Shown here one piece after another: positions 51,952-60,819 of a stretch of 64,000 nt of DNA (positions are counted from its first letter, which is position 1; each line of letters begins with the position of its first letter). The position numbers and the translations under genes were made by a program. The notes below the pieces were generated by a model. It saw nothing but the letters and a program-made list of their open reading frames with translations, was not told the origin of the DNA and searched no databases. The stretch is taken from NCBI RefSeq assembly GCF_001884235.1, contig NZ_MAOI01000079.1:62001-126000 (forward strand). The letters are read 5' to 3'. This DNA is from Bacillus paramycoides (lineage in GTDB: Bacteria > Bacillota > Bacilli > Bacillales > Bacillaceae_G).

Positions 51952-51993
51952 AAAAAGCCGATTATCCTTCAGAAAAAGGAAATAGGCTTTTTT
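51952..51993 (+). terminator. Terminator of the Ugp-like operon
   Basis: AAAAGCC..ATCCTT pairs with AAGGAAAT.GGCTTTT, then T7. Confidence 0.8.
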
Positions 51994-52105
51994 TGTATGA
52001 AAAATGTTTTAGCTTGATGTGTAATTATACTACTAGATCGTTACTATTAAAAAGAATTTAATAAATGTACTCAATATATTACATTAAAAGAATTTGTAAT
52101 TGTAT

Positions 52106-52138
52106 GTTCATCTTTCGTTCATAATTATTAGTTATTGT
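52106..52138 (+). promoter_or_regulatory. HssR-type box and promoter upstream of hssS
   Basis: TTCAT at 52107 and 52118 (11 bp apart) with GTTCAT in both units, followed 15 bp later by a TATTGT -10 (52133-52138). It has the same form as the sites at 53877 and 58618, matching the published HssR direct repeat (GTTCATATT, 2-bp gap, GTTCATATT). Confidence 0.75.
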
Positions 52139-52149
52139 AAAAATAGTGC

Positions 52150-52185
52150 AAGGAGAAATTCATTGTTTATACAATGAATTTTTTT
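52150..52185 (+). terminator. Terminator-like hairpin in the hssS leader
   Basis: An AAGGAG site (52150-52155) runs directly into a perfect 11-bp stem (52156-52166 with 52171-52181) and seven T. It lies between the HssR-type promoter and hssS, where an hssR gene would be expected. Confidence 0.75.
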
Positions 52186-52365
52186 GGTTCCATTATACCT
52201 TCTATATAGCTACAATTCCCTGTAATACTTTTCATCATAATTGTTAGAGAGTAAAAATTATTCTAATTTACTACTCACAATAGGAAAGATGTTTTCCATA
52301 TGTAGTAAGAATAAATCAGAAGTATTTACTGAATAAAAAATTCACCAAAGAGGAGTTGAAATAAA

Positions 52366-53769
52366 ATGAAATCATTGTATGGGAGATTTGTCATTATATC
52401 AGCCGTTATTATGGTGGTTAGTAGTATAGTGGCATTTCTACTTACAAATATATTTTATCATGTGTATTTAAAACCATATAACAGTGAAAAAATTCTAAAT
52501 TACGCCCTATATATAGAACATTTATATGAGGAAGACAGTGAACTAAATAAGGAGACATATCTACAATCTATTTCCAATCTTGGTTTTGCAATCTATATGG
52601 TAGATGAAAAGAAACAAGGAAAACGATATGGAGAGGGCTTTAAAAAAATTAATATTAGTGACGAGGCCATTGATAATGTACTAAATGGTAATGTATATAA
52701 CGGGATTGAGAACTATCCTAATCGATTGTTTTCCACTGGCTTTTTTGATAATACAGTAGCAAACAGTATTGGAATCCCTATTCATACCAATGGACAGCAA
52801 TTTGCTCTATTTATTCGCCCGGATATTCAACAGCAATTTGGAGAGTTGCGAATTTTTTACGCGGTATTGTTAGGGCTAATTGTATTAATTAGCTTAACCT
52901 GTATAGCGATAGCTACTCGTTTCGTTGTTCGTCCGATTCAAAAATTTACACAAGCGACACAAGAAATCGCGAGTGGTAAGTATGATTTAGTATTACCAGA
53001 ATACCGAAAAGATGAAATTGGGGTGCTTGCAAAGAACTTTCGTAAGATGGCAAAAAGGCTGCAAAACTCAGAACAAATGCGCCAAGAATTCGTTTCGAAT
53101 GTATCACATGAATTTCAATCACCTTTGTCATCTATTCAAGGATTTTCTAAAACAGTAAAAACAGAGGATTTAACTGAATTAGAAAAACATCGTTACTTGA
53201 GTATCATTGAATCAGAAAGTAAACGTATGTCTAAAATGTGTAAACAACTATTAACACTAGCATCACTTGATCAAGAAGAACTAACTTTACGTAAAGAATT
53301 TTTCAATCTAGGAAAACAAATAAGAAGTATTATATTTATGTTTGAGTGGGAATGGCAAGAAAAAGATCTTGCAATTGAAACGGATATACCTTATATAGAA
53401 ATTTATGGAGATAAGAACCTACTTCATCAAGTGTGGACGAATGTATTTACTAACAGTATCAAATTTACAGAAAGCGGGAAAAGTATTTCGTTTGAAGCCG
53501 AAGAAAATGAATTAGAGTGGCGTATTGCTATTACTGATAGAGGATGTGGCATGCCAAAGGAAGAGATAAAAAGAATTTTTGATCGATTTTATAAAGTCGA
53601 TTCAGCTAGAAATAGAAATATTAAGGGTAGCGGGTTAGGATTATCCATTGTAAAAGAAATCATTGAACTTCATGAGGGTGCAATAACAGTGGAGAGCGAG
53701 ATAGGGATTGGTACAACCTTCACTATTTATCTTCCAAAAAATAGAGAAGGAATGGAGTTAGCTGATTAA
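52366..53769 (+). CDS. hssS: Heme-sensing histidine kinase HssS
   Basis: The 467-residue protein has two membrane helices (about residues 8-30 and 165-188) around an extracytoplasmic sensor of about 130 residues. A HAMP domain follows, then the phospho-acceptor H248 in VSHEFQSPLSSIQGF and an ATPase domain with NVFTNSIKF, DRGCGMP and GSGLGLSIV. This layout, and the neighbour hrtBA genes, identify HssS, which activates HssR on heme excess. No response regulator gene is adjacent. ATG 52366 follows agaggag. Confidence 0.88.
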   Translation: MKSLYGRFVIISAVIMVVSSIVAFLLTNIFYHVYLKPYNSEKILNYALYIEHLYEEDSELNKETYLQSISNLGFAIYMVDEKKQGKRYGEGFKKINISDEAIDNVLNGNVYNGIENYPNRLFSTGFFDNTVANSIGIPIHTNGQQFALFIRPDIQQQFGELRIFYAVLLGLIVLISLTCIAIATRFVVRPIQKFTQATQEIASGKYDLVLPEYRKDEIGVLAKNFRKMAKRLQNSEQMRQEFVSNVSHEFQSPLSSIQGFSKTVKTEDLTELEKHRYLSIIESESKRMSKMCKQLLTLASLDQEELTLRKEFFNLGKQIRSIIFMFEWEWQEKDLAIETDIPYIEIYGDKNLLHQVWTNVFTNSIKFTESGKSISFEAEENELEWRIAITDRGCGMPKEEIKRIFDRFYKVDSARNRNIKGSGLGLSIVKEIIELHEGAITVESEIGIGTTFTIYLPKNREGMELAD

Positions 53770-53875
53770 TAACTAAAATATTTCTTTAGAACAAGTCTCT
53801 TTTCGTATATATAATTAAGGCTTTGTACTTATAAAAGTTGAAGTTTCGATTTAAAATTGTCTTTTGTAATATTCC

Positions 53876-53908
53876 ATTCATAATCTGTTCATATTCCTTA
53901 TTTATGAT
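53876..53908 (+). promoter_or_regulatory. HssR-type box and promoter upstream of hrtBA
   Basis: TTCAT at 53877 and 53888 (TTCATAATCTGTTCATATT), with TATGAT at 53903, again 15 bp after the second repeat. It matches the HssR direct-repeat pattern known for hrtAB. Confidence 0.85.
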
Positions 53909-53948
53909 AAGTGTATAGTCAAAGCACAAAATAAGGAGGAAATAAGGA

Positions 53949-55013
53949 ATGTTTTTAGCTCTTAAAGAATTAAAACAGTCGAAATTAAGGTACGGATTAA
54001 TTGGTACAATCATGATTTTATTATCATTTCTTGTACTTATCATATCGGGGTTAGCGAATGGATTATCCAATGCGAATGCTTCTTCCATTCTTGAAATGAA
54101 AGCAGAGAAATTTGTAGTATCTGAAGATGCCGAAGGGAAATTACTACGGTCTCAAATCAAGAAAGAAGATGTAGATAATGTATTAGCACAAGTTAGTGAA
54201 AAAGAAGCGGTTCCAATGCATATTGCAATGTCTACATTTGAGAAAGAGGGAAGTTCGAAGAAGGTTGACATTGCCATCTTTACAAATAAACAAGATTCAT
54301 TTATTACTCCAAAGGTTATTGAAGGAAAATCAAGTGACTTAGCAGACAATGAAATTATTATTGATCAATCAGCGAAAAATAAAGGGCTAGCATTAAATGA
54401 TAAAATTGTAGATCCTATATCCAAAAAGGCATTTAAAGTAGTTGGATTTACAGAAAATGAAATGTTTAGTCATGCCCCAGTTGCCTATATGAATGAGAAA
54501 GTATGGGAAAGCATTGCACTTCCACATCAAAAAGAGTACAACGTTATTGCTTTAAATACTGATAAAGAAATTAATAATGCAAAAGTGGTTGATAAAAAAG
54601 AAGTATTACAAAGTATTCCTGGATATAAAGAAGAGCAAGGAACTTTAACAATGATTATTGCATTTTTACTTGTGATTACAGCGTTGTTAATTGGTGTATT
54701 CTTCTATGTTATTACTTTACAAAAAACACAACAATTAGGTGTATTAAAAGCGATCGGGACGAAAAACTCTTATTTAGCTAATAGTTTAGTAGTACAAGCT
54801 GTATTCTTAACTGTTGTTGCATTAATAGTAGGTATTGGTTTAACACTCGCGGTACAAACTGTGTTCCCTGAAAGTATGCCGTTCTTACTAACAACGACAA
54901 TGATGGTGCAGTATTCTATTATCTTTATCGTAATTAGCGTGTTAGGGACATTGATTTCTCTATATCAAGTGTTGAAAGTAGATGCATTAGAAGCTATCGG
55001 AGGTGGGATGTAA
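53949..55013 (+). CDS. hrtB: Heme efflux ABC permease HrtB
   Basis: The 354-residue FtsX-type permease has one N-terminal membrane helix (YGLIGTIMILLSFLVLIISG), an extracytoplasmic domain of about 200 residues and three C-terminal helices, the MacB fold. Its length and the N-terminus MFLALKELKQSKLRYGLI match HrtB. With HrtA it extrudes excess heme from the membrane. ATG 53949 follows aaggagga, and the upstream promoter carries an HssR-type site. Confidence 0.88.
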   Translation: MFLALKELKQSKLRYGLIGTIMILLSFLVLIISGLANGLSNANASSILEMKAEKFVVSEDAEGKLLRSQIKKEDVDNVLAQVSEKEAVPMHIAMSTFEKEGSSKKVDIAIFTNKQDSFITPKVIEGKSSDLADNEIIIDQSAKNKGLALNDKIVDPISKKAFKVVGFTENEMFSHAPVAYMNEKVWESIALPHQKEYNVIALNTDKEINNAKVVDKKEVLQSIPGYKEEQGTLTMIIAFLLVITALLIGVFFYVITLQKTQQLGVLKAIGTKNSYLANSLVVQAVFLTVVALIVGIGLTLAVQTVFPESMPFLLTTTMMVQYSIIFIVISVLGTLISLYQVLKVDALEAIGGGM

Positions 55014-55726
55014 TGGTGACAGATTTAAAGTGGGAGACACCAGCATCATTATTAAAACTAGATAAAGTCAGTAAAGTGTATGGGGAAGGCGATACGGAAG
55101 TGACAGCTTTACATCCCATCACACTAGATGTAAAGGAAGGGGAATTCATTGGTATTGTTGGGCCATCTGGATCAGGTAAAAGTACATTACTTTCCATTGC
55201 GGGAGCACTTTTATCTCCTTCTAAAGGTAATATTTATGTATCTGGTCAAGATATAACTAGTTTATCGGAAAAAGAAATGACGGATGTTCGTTTGAAACGA
55301 ATCGGATTTATATTTCAGTTTGCAAACCTTGTGCCATTCTTAACAGTTAAAGAACAGCTTCTATATATTGCAAAATTAAAAGGAGAAAATAAAACTGAAG
55401 CAAACGAATATGCAACTGAATTACTAAAAACATTTGGATTAACACATCGAATCAACCATTATCCTAGACAACTTTCTGGTGGTGAAAAACAACGTGTAGC
55501 CATTGCTCGTGCTTTTATGAATGATCCAGATTTAATTTTAGCCGATGAGCCTACTGCTAGTTTAGACTCAAAACGTGCTAGAGAAGTTGTTGAAATGATG
55601 AAGCATGAAGTAAAGAAAAATAAAAAAGCAGCAATTATGATTACGCACGATGAAAAAATGCTTGATGTATGTGATCGTATATTGACGCTAAGAGATGGGA
55701 AATTACTACGAAAAAATGAGATTTGA
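55013..55726 (+). CDS. hrtA: Heme efflux ABC ATPase HrtA
   Basis: The 237-residue protein has a Walker A (GPSGSGKST), the signature [13 protein letters not shown], a Walker B ([12 protein letters not shown]) and H-loop (ITHDEK), of the MacB/LolD ATPase class. It overlaps hrtB by 1 bp. It is the partner of HrtB in heme detoxification. It ends at the terminator at 55741. Confidence 0.9.
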   Translation: MVTDLKWETPASLLKLDKVSKVYGEGDTEVTALHPITLDVKEGEFIGIVGPSGSGKSTLLSIAGALLSPSKGNIYVSGQDITSLSEKEMTDVRLKRIGFIFQFANLVPFLTVKEQLLYIAKLKGENKTEANEYATELLKTFGLTHRINHYPRQLSGGEKQRVAIARAFMNDPDLILADEPTASLDSKRAREVVEMMKHEVKKNKKAAIMITHDEKMLDVCDRILTLRDGKLLRKNEI

Positions 55727-55740
55727 AAATAAGTAAGGAT

Positions 55741-55780
55741 AAAAACTCTCTTGCAGAATTAGATGTAAGAGAGTTTTTTT
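55741..55780 (+). terminator. Terminator of hrtBA
   Basis: AAACTCTCTT pairs with AAGAGAGTTT, then T7. Confidence 0.85.
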
Positions 55781-55876
55781 ATCAAAATAGAAATTTCTCT
55801 TTAAAAACAATAATATCTAGGTTTATAATGATAATATTCTCATTTTTGTACTTTTCAGAAAAAGGAGACAGAACCT

Positions 55877-56812
55877 ATGCGGAATTTAGTAAATGGTCTA
55901 TTTGTTAGAGCAACTATACAAGAAGATTTACAACAAATTTTAAAACTATGTACGACTTATGATCAAGCTATTTACGGTGAAATTGATACAACCGCAGAGG
56001 ATATTGCTAACTCATGGAAAGGTATTGATGTTAGTAAAAGCTCTTATGTTGTTATAAATGAAGAAGAAAAAATAATCGGATATGGAATTCTTACAGGGAA
56101 TGAAAGACAGTTTCCATCCGCCGTAATAATAAATCCTAATTATATCAATCAAGGCATTGAACATTTAATATGGTCAAAGCTTGGGGGACGTGCTACGGAG
56201 CTTGTGGGCTATTCATCTTGCTTGAATGGTACGATTATAACACAAGCAAATAATTACTATGAAGAAAAGGTATTAGAAGAAGCTGCTTTTATTCCTACCC
56301 GTATTTGGTGGGGGATGGGGATTGAATTGAAAGCAAATGTACCATTACCACTATGGCCAAAAGGTATTACTATACGACATTACATACCAGGTGTGGATAA
56401 TGAGAGATTGCATCAAACTTTTAATGAAGCCTTTGCTGACCACTGGAATTCGCAACCTTCTACGCTAGAAGAGTTTTTGCAACGTACCGAAAGAGATGGT
56501 TTTCATCCTACATTATGGTCACTAGCAATGCTTGAGGAAGAAGTAGTTGGCTTTATCTTTAGTAAAAAGGGTACTGACAATAAAGCTGAAATTACTCACT
56601 TAGGTGTAAAGTGTTCTAAGCGTAAACAAGGATTAGGATTAGCATTATTACATCATGCATTTGGTCAATTGTACCAAGAAGGGATTTCAAAAGTTCATCT
56701 AAATGTAGATTCTGAGAATATTACAGGCGCACCTCGCGTATACGAAACTGCTGGCATGAAAGTACAGAGTAAATTTGTTCGCTTTGATAAGGAAGTTTTT
56801 GTTAGAAAATAA
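55877..56812 (+). CDS. GNAT acetyltransferase, two-domain
   Basis: The 311-residue protein has two GNAT-like halves. The second has the acetyl-CoA-binding stretch THLGVKCSKRKQGLGLALL with VYETAGMKV after it; the first half has ENGR-like residues but a weaker CoA site. ATG 55877 follows aaaggaga. The substrate is unknown. It lies alone after the hrtA terminator. Confidence 0.88.
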   Translation: MRNLVNGLFVRATIQEDLQQILKLCTTYDQAIYGEIDTTAEDIANSWKGIDVSKSSYVVINEEEKIIGYGILTGNERQFPSAVIINPNYINQGIEHLIWSKLGGRATELVGYSSCLNGTIITQANNYYEEKVLEEAAFIPTRIWWGMGIELKANVPLPLWPKGITIRHYIPGVDNERLHQTFNEAFADHWNSQPSTLEEFLQRTERDGFHPTLWSLAMLEEEVVGFIFSKKGTDNKAEITHLGVKCSKRKQGLGLALLHHAFGQLYQEGISKVHLNVDSENITGAPRVYETAGMKVQSKFVRFDKEVFVRK

Positions 56813-57092
56813 AGAAGGAGTCCAGTGGTGAATTGCTGGACTTCTTTGCTTTCGTACTACTAGGAATTAAAATTGCAAACAAAGATGGGATAACGCTAGC
56901 ATTTCGGAAAGAACCACGCTAAGAGCATGCAAGATTTTATACAATTATTCGGCTAATCCAGTAATAAATGAGAACTCTAAAACCGCGCCAGGATAGGAAT
57001 GTATAAAAAAATGCATAGATCCATAGAACAAAAAAGAAGGTTCTCTTGTGAGAGTAGGGTTCCTAGCAAAAAGAACGAGGGAGAGATCTGGT

Positions 57093-57278
57093 TTGAAATA
57101 TCAGTTTGAATGGGGATTTGTTTTTGGTTTACTCGTTATGTTTATAGCCATGAGTATGAATCAAAAACATACAGATTGGAAATTTGCATTTGACTTTGTA
57201 GCAGGTCTTATTTTTTTCGTGATAGCTAAGCGAATGCTATACATGATAGTACAACGATACAAACAATTTCGTCAGTAG
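57093..57278 (+). CDS. Small membrane protein
   Basis: The 61-residue protein has two hydrophobic segments (FVFGLLVMFIAMSM, FDFVAGLIFFVIAKRML) and a basic C-terminus. TTG 57093 follows a gagggagag site; the GTG-type upstream frame from 57048 has none. No family is known to me. Confidence 0.65.
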   Translation: MKYQFEWGFVFGLLVMFIAMSMNQKHTDWKFAFDFVAGLIFFVIAKRMLYMIVQRYKQFRQ

Positions 57279-57383
57279 TATTTAATAACAAATCACGCCT
57301 CTCTCTAAACGAAGGGGTGCTTTTACCTCTGAATTTAATAAATTTATAGATGATAAGATGGATTAATTAGGAGGTGATTACAT

Positions 57384-57548
57384 ATGACCGTTATATGTTT
57401 AGTAAGACATGGTGAAACAGATTGGAATTCTGAAGGGAGATTGCAAGGAAGAGAAGATATACCATATCTCATAAGACTAAATTTTGTGAATGAAAAGTCC
57501 GTTCAGGCTGTTTCTGAAGGGACTTTTTTTAGGTTCATTGACTGCTGA
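57384..57548 (+). pseudogene. Truncated histidine phosphatase (phosphoglycerate-mutase-like) gene
   Basis: A strong aggaggtgat site precedes ATG 57384, and the first 28 residues read VICLVRHGETDWN and GRLQGREDIP, the RHGE catalytic motif of the family. After this the sequence loses similarity and runs through a terminator-like hairpin (57497-57531) to TGA 57548. Only about an eighth of a normal enzyme remains. Confidence 0.8.
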
Positions 57549-57746
57549 AAAGTGGTGTTATGTAAAATAAGACTGAATATTATATTCATCATTTAAACTC
57601 TGGTAGCAATTTATATGATCAAGAATAATTGGGCTAACAGATTTCGTTAGTTTACCATTATCTTTTTTGTAATCGAATAGATTCATTACTGTTTCAGACC
57701 GATGTATTCATTCATAATCTAACAGTAAAAGGGGATGATTGAAGAT

Positions 57747-58130
57747 ATGACGATTAATGATGAATCAATTTGTCAACAGTTTGCGAGAATTATCGGCGGC
57801 CAAAAAGGATTCGCCGGTGGGAAATGCGTGGCAACAATAAATCGGGATGAAATACAAGCAACAATCTTGGGAAAACGTTTTAGAGTAACAACTTCTTTCT
57901 CATTCGAATCAAGAGATAGTAAAACTGGACGGGCATTATGTCTAGGCCGGGTAGCACTCTTGCAAAAGGAAGTCAATGAATTTGTTGCTACAATTATTAA
58001 ACAAGGAATATTAGTTTCGTCTATACACAATGAGTGGCTATGTGATGATCCAAATTTGATTTACGTTAATATCGAAGACGTTGATGATCCACTAATTTTC
58101 GCAAGAAAAGTCAGAAGAGCGTTAAGAAAC
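57747..58130 (+). CDS. LppY/LpqO-type (DUF1259) protein
   Basis: The coding frame closes with TAA at 58131-58133. About 128 residues read QQFARIIGGQKGF, then SFESRDSKTGRALCLGRVAL, LVSSIHNEWLCDDPNLIYVN and DPLIFARKVRRALRN, the DUF1259 pattern. The actinobacterial relatives are lipoproteins, but this copy has no signal peptide. ATG 57747 is spaced from aaaagggg; ATG 57735 abuts that site. The function of the family is unknown. Confidence 0.85.
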
Positions 58131-58154
58131 TAACGAAATTCTGTAGTTAAATGA

Positions 58155-58198
58155 GCAATATAAAAGGATCTTCGATTAAAAGATCCTTTTATATTGCT
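58155..58198 (+). terminator. Intrinsic terminator
   Basis: GCAATATAAAAGGATCTT pairs perfectly with its complement around CGATTAA. Confidence 0.85.
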
Positions 58199-58617
58199 CA
58201 AAAGTAATCGATTATGTTAATTAGAATATTTCAGATTGTTGAGGAGTATATTTGAAAAATAAATTTAAGTTGATGATTTTATAAAATAAAAGAAGGCGTT
58301 CCATATTTGGAATGCCTTTTCTTGATGTTTTGTTGCTAATGTGGGTGGTTAAATTATTTTAATTGATTACATGCTGCTCATCTTGCAACAACAAGAACTA
58401 GGTGAGGTATCTTTAGAGGTGTTGGATTGTCTGTAGGTATCATATGTCCCAAATGCATTTGATATGCCTACTTTTATAACATATAAAAACGATAATAAAA
58501 TACTGCGTGAAAAGACAGCGTTCTGTATGAAAATATACCTTAAGTTGATGAATGTGTAGGGGTACCCCTTAAAATACGAATGAGAATCCTAAATTTATTT
58601 GGAAGGAAAATGCTCCA
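58199..58617. other. Intergenic region, no supported gene
   Basis: A second hairpin (AAGGCGTTCC/GGAATGCCTT, 58289-58323) is present. A minus-strand frame ending at 58367 reads GTYDTYRQSNTSKD and ends in a cysteine cluster, but it has no usable start codon. The leader of the HsmA-like gene occupies the right end. Confidence 0.5.
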
Positions 58618-58649
58618 TTCATACTCTGTTCATAATCCTTAGGTAATAT
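58617..58649 (+). promoter_or_regulatory. HssR-type box and promoter upstream of the HsmA-like gene
   Basis: TTCAT at 58618 and 58629 (TTCATACTCTGTTCATAAT), with TAATAT at 58644, 15 bp after the second repeat. It is nearly identical to the hrtBA site, including flanking CCA and CCTTA bases. Confidence 0.82.
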
Positions 58650-58693
58650 AAAACTTGTAATAGGAAGAGAAATTTTGTAAAGGGGTGATTGAT

Positions 58694-59068
58694 GTGCTAG
58701 CATCAGCTATTACATTTATTACGGCAGCACTTATTTTTTATTCAATTGGGGTCTGGAGTGAAAAAATTCAAAAGACGCTAAAACCTTGGCATGTGTTTAT
58801 ATTTTGGGTTGGATTAGCATGCGATACGATTGGTACTACATTAATGGAGAAAATGGCTTCAGAAGGTTCTCTATTCAGCTTTCATGGGATAACGGGTTTA
58901 TCAGCAATTTTACTTATGTTATTTCATGCTGTGTGGGCCACTGTAGTTTTGAAGAAGAAGGATATAAAAATGATTGCAAAGTTTCACACATTAAGTGTAA
59001 TTGTTTGGTTCATTTGGTTAATTCCATATATTTCAGGGCTTATATATGGAATGAAAAACAACTCATAA
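58694..59068 (+). CDS. hsmA: HsmA-family membrane protein (heme-stress related)
   Basis: The 124-residue protein has four membrane helices and conserved histidines in KPWHVFIFWVG, SFHGITGL, FHAVWATV and AKFHTLSVIVW, with a D-T-x-G-T motif. This is the hydrophobic family named after HsmA, which binds heme in Clostridioides difficile. GTG 58694 after aaagggg is chosen over GTG 58685 inside the site. An HssR-type promoter precedes it, so it is predicted to respond to heme. Confidence 0.82.
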   Translation: MLASAITFITAALIFYSIGVWSEKIQKTLKPWHVFIFWVGLACDTIGTTLMEKMASEGSLFSFHGITGLSAILLMLFHAVWATVVLKKKDIKMIAKFHTLSVIVWFIWLIPYISGLIYGMKNNS

Positions 59069-59149
59069 ATTGAATTTTCTGTACGAAAATAAAGTTATTC
59101 ATACATTAGGAGATATAAGAGGAAGTTAGAAAAATAATTACACCATTTG

Positions 59150-59254
59150 GTTTCCTTTAGCTCACAATTCGTGTATTGAGAGCTAAAGGAAACAGAAAAA
59201 ACGTATATTACATTATTAGTAAAATCCCCTCAACATGAGTCGAGGGGATTTTTA
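59150..59254. terminator. Two consecutive hairpins between convergent genes
   Basis: A 14-bp inverted repeat GTTTCCTTTAGCTC (59150-59163 with 59180-59193) is followed by AAAATCCCCTC/GAGGGGATTTT with flanking A and T tracts (59220-59254), which can terminate both strands. Confidence 0.8.
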
Positions 59255-59327
59255 TTAATAATGTAAAGCAACTAAATAAATCTATTGGTCGAACGAGGGA
59301 AGACTGCTCTTGGTAGTATGATAAACA

Positions 59328-60560
59328 TTAAAAACATCCATTTTTAAATTGTTTAGGTGAAACACCAGTATGTTTTTTAAAGACCTTTGTAAAATGGCTC
59401 TGATCATGGAAATTTAATAGTGTAGAAATTTCGGATATAGAATGTCTCGTATAGGTCATTAAACTTTTTGACTCATCAATCTTAGCACGCTGTATATATT
59501 CGCCTAGTGAAATTCCAATTTCTTTTTTGAAAAGGGAAGATAGATAACTAGGGTTCAATGCGACTATTTCTGCTAGATGGGATAGGGTGATTTCTTCGTA
59601 AAGATGAGTAAATATATAATTTTGACATACATTTATAGGTTTTGAATGTTTTTGCATCGTCCCATTTTTAACTCGTTCTGAGAATTCAAGTAAAGCATTC
59701 TCCAAAAATGGGGAAATGGCTTCAGTTTTTTTTATTTCTTCAAGTTTTTGAATAAATAAATCACTGAGAGTATATGCGATTTCAGGAAATAGTCCACCAT
59801 CTATAGCAGCTCTCGTCGCAAGTGTAATTGCGGCGATGGCAGAATTCTTCTGGCTTCGTAAGTGACTTGTTTTTGACAACACCCCAAGATCTCCTGATTC
59901 AGGTAGTCTCCTTAGATTTTTAATTAAATCATCCTTTTTCCCCTGTTTAATACACTCAAATATTTTCCTTTCAGCCAGTGGATCGATATGAGTTAATGTA
60001 CTTTGACGTTGCTCAGATATATGTATATCGGGCTGTTCAATTTCAAATTCCGCCTTTTTGACCAGTATATTTTTTTGCAGAATATCAGCAACGTCTAATT
60101 TTTGTTGATATAGCATGTAATACAGAATCATGCTTACATTTAAAAATTTCAAATTGCTTAAAACGGGGAGAGATTGATAATATTGAACCATTTCCTCCTT
60201 GTTTATTTTTAGATGAAGATCATTTATGAGACCTTTAATTGAGGCTTCTGATAGTCTGGAATAAAGGACTGGTCCAACGATGATGTTCCCACTAAGTTGA
60301 TCGTTCAAACGTAAGTTAATTGAGAAGAAATTTTCAAGAAAAGAAGTCTCTTCTAGTACCGGAAAAGTATAGGGTGGATGTTCCCTAAATAGTTGATTAA
60401 GTAACTCCTCTGTTGAAGGATACAAAGGGTTATGCTGAAAATTTGGAGAGATTTCAAATGCCAAATTTCCTTTGTAATCAATAAAAAAGATAGGTGTTTT
60501 ATGTATGTCAAAGACTAGCTTACAAATATAATATAAATCTTCTAGTTTGGAGCAATTCAT
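59328..60560 (-). CDS. AraC-family transcriptional regulator
   Basis: The 410-residue protein has an N-terminal sensory region of about 300 residues (unrecognised, alpha-helical) and a C-terminal double HTH: EEITLSHLAEIVALNPSYLS, FKKEIGISLGEYIQ, then ISEISTLLNFHDQSHFTKVF and KKHTGVSPKQFK. It is divergent from the GH3 gene at 60820 and probably controls it in response to a glycoside. Confidence 0.9.
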   Translation of the reverse strand: MNCSKLEDLYYICKLVFDIHKTPIFFIDYKGNLAFEISPNFQHNPLYPSTEELLNQLFREHPPYTFPVLEETSFLENFFSINLRLNDQLSGNIIVGPVLYSRLSEASIKGLINDLHLKINKEEMVQYYQSLPVLSNLKFLNVSMILYYMLYQQKLDVADILQKNILVKKAEFEIEQPDIHISEQRQSTLTHIDPLAERKIFECIKQGKKDDLIKNLRRLPESGDLGVLSKTSHLRSQKNSAIAAITLATRAAIDGGLFPEIAYTLSDLFIQKLEEIKKTEAISPFLENALLEFSERVKNGTMQKHSKPINVCQNYIFTHLYEEITLSHLAEIVALNPSYLSSLFKKEIGISLGEYIQRAKIDESKSLMTYTRHSISEISTLLNFHDQSHFTKVFKKHTGVSPKQFKNGCF

Positions 60561-60764
60561 TATTTTAGCCTCTATTCTTTAAAAATCAGCCAATATGTGT
60601 ACAAGTTAAAAGCAACATAAAATCCTATCTTAAGCAAGGATTTTAAAATAAGGGCGAAAGCGAGTGCAGGTCATTTTTCCTCTGCATAGTAACCATATAT
60701 ATAATTAACTAAAATTTTTACAAGTATTCTAAAGAATATACCATAATATCTAAAAAATAATAAC

Positions 60765-60793
60765 TATAATAGCGATAAGAAAGCGTTTACTTA
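60765..60793 (+). promoter_or_regulatory. -10 element and cre-like site of the GH3 gene
   Basis: A TATAAT box at 60765-60770 is followed by agaaagcgtttact (from 60778), close to the CcpA cre consensus. It lies at or just after the start point, where CcpA would block transcription, as expected for a catabolic glycosidase. Confidence 0.5.
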
Positions 60794-60819
60794 ATTATTT
60801 TTTAGGAGGTCTATCTATT

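Noticed and set aside
58367-58590. Minus-strand frame with a cysteine-rich end (GTYDTYRQSNTSKD then a CCC cluster)
   Set aside because: It has no start codon or ribosome site except at its very end, and it overlaps little beyond promoter sequence of the HsmA-like gene.
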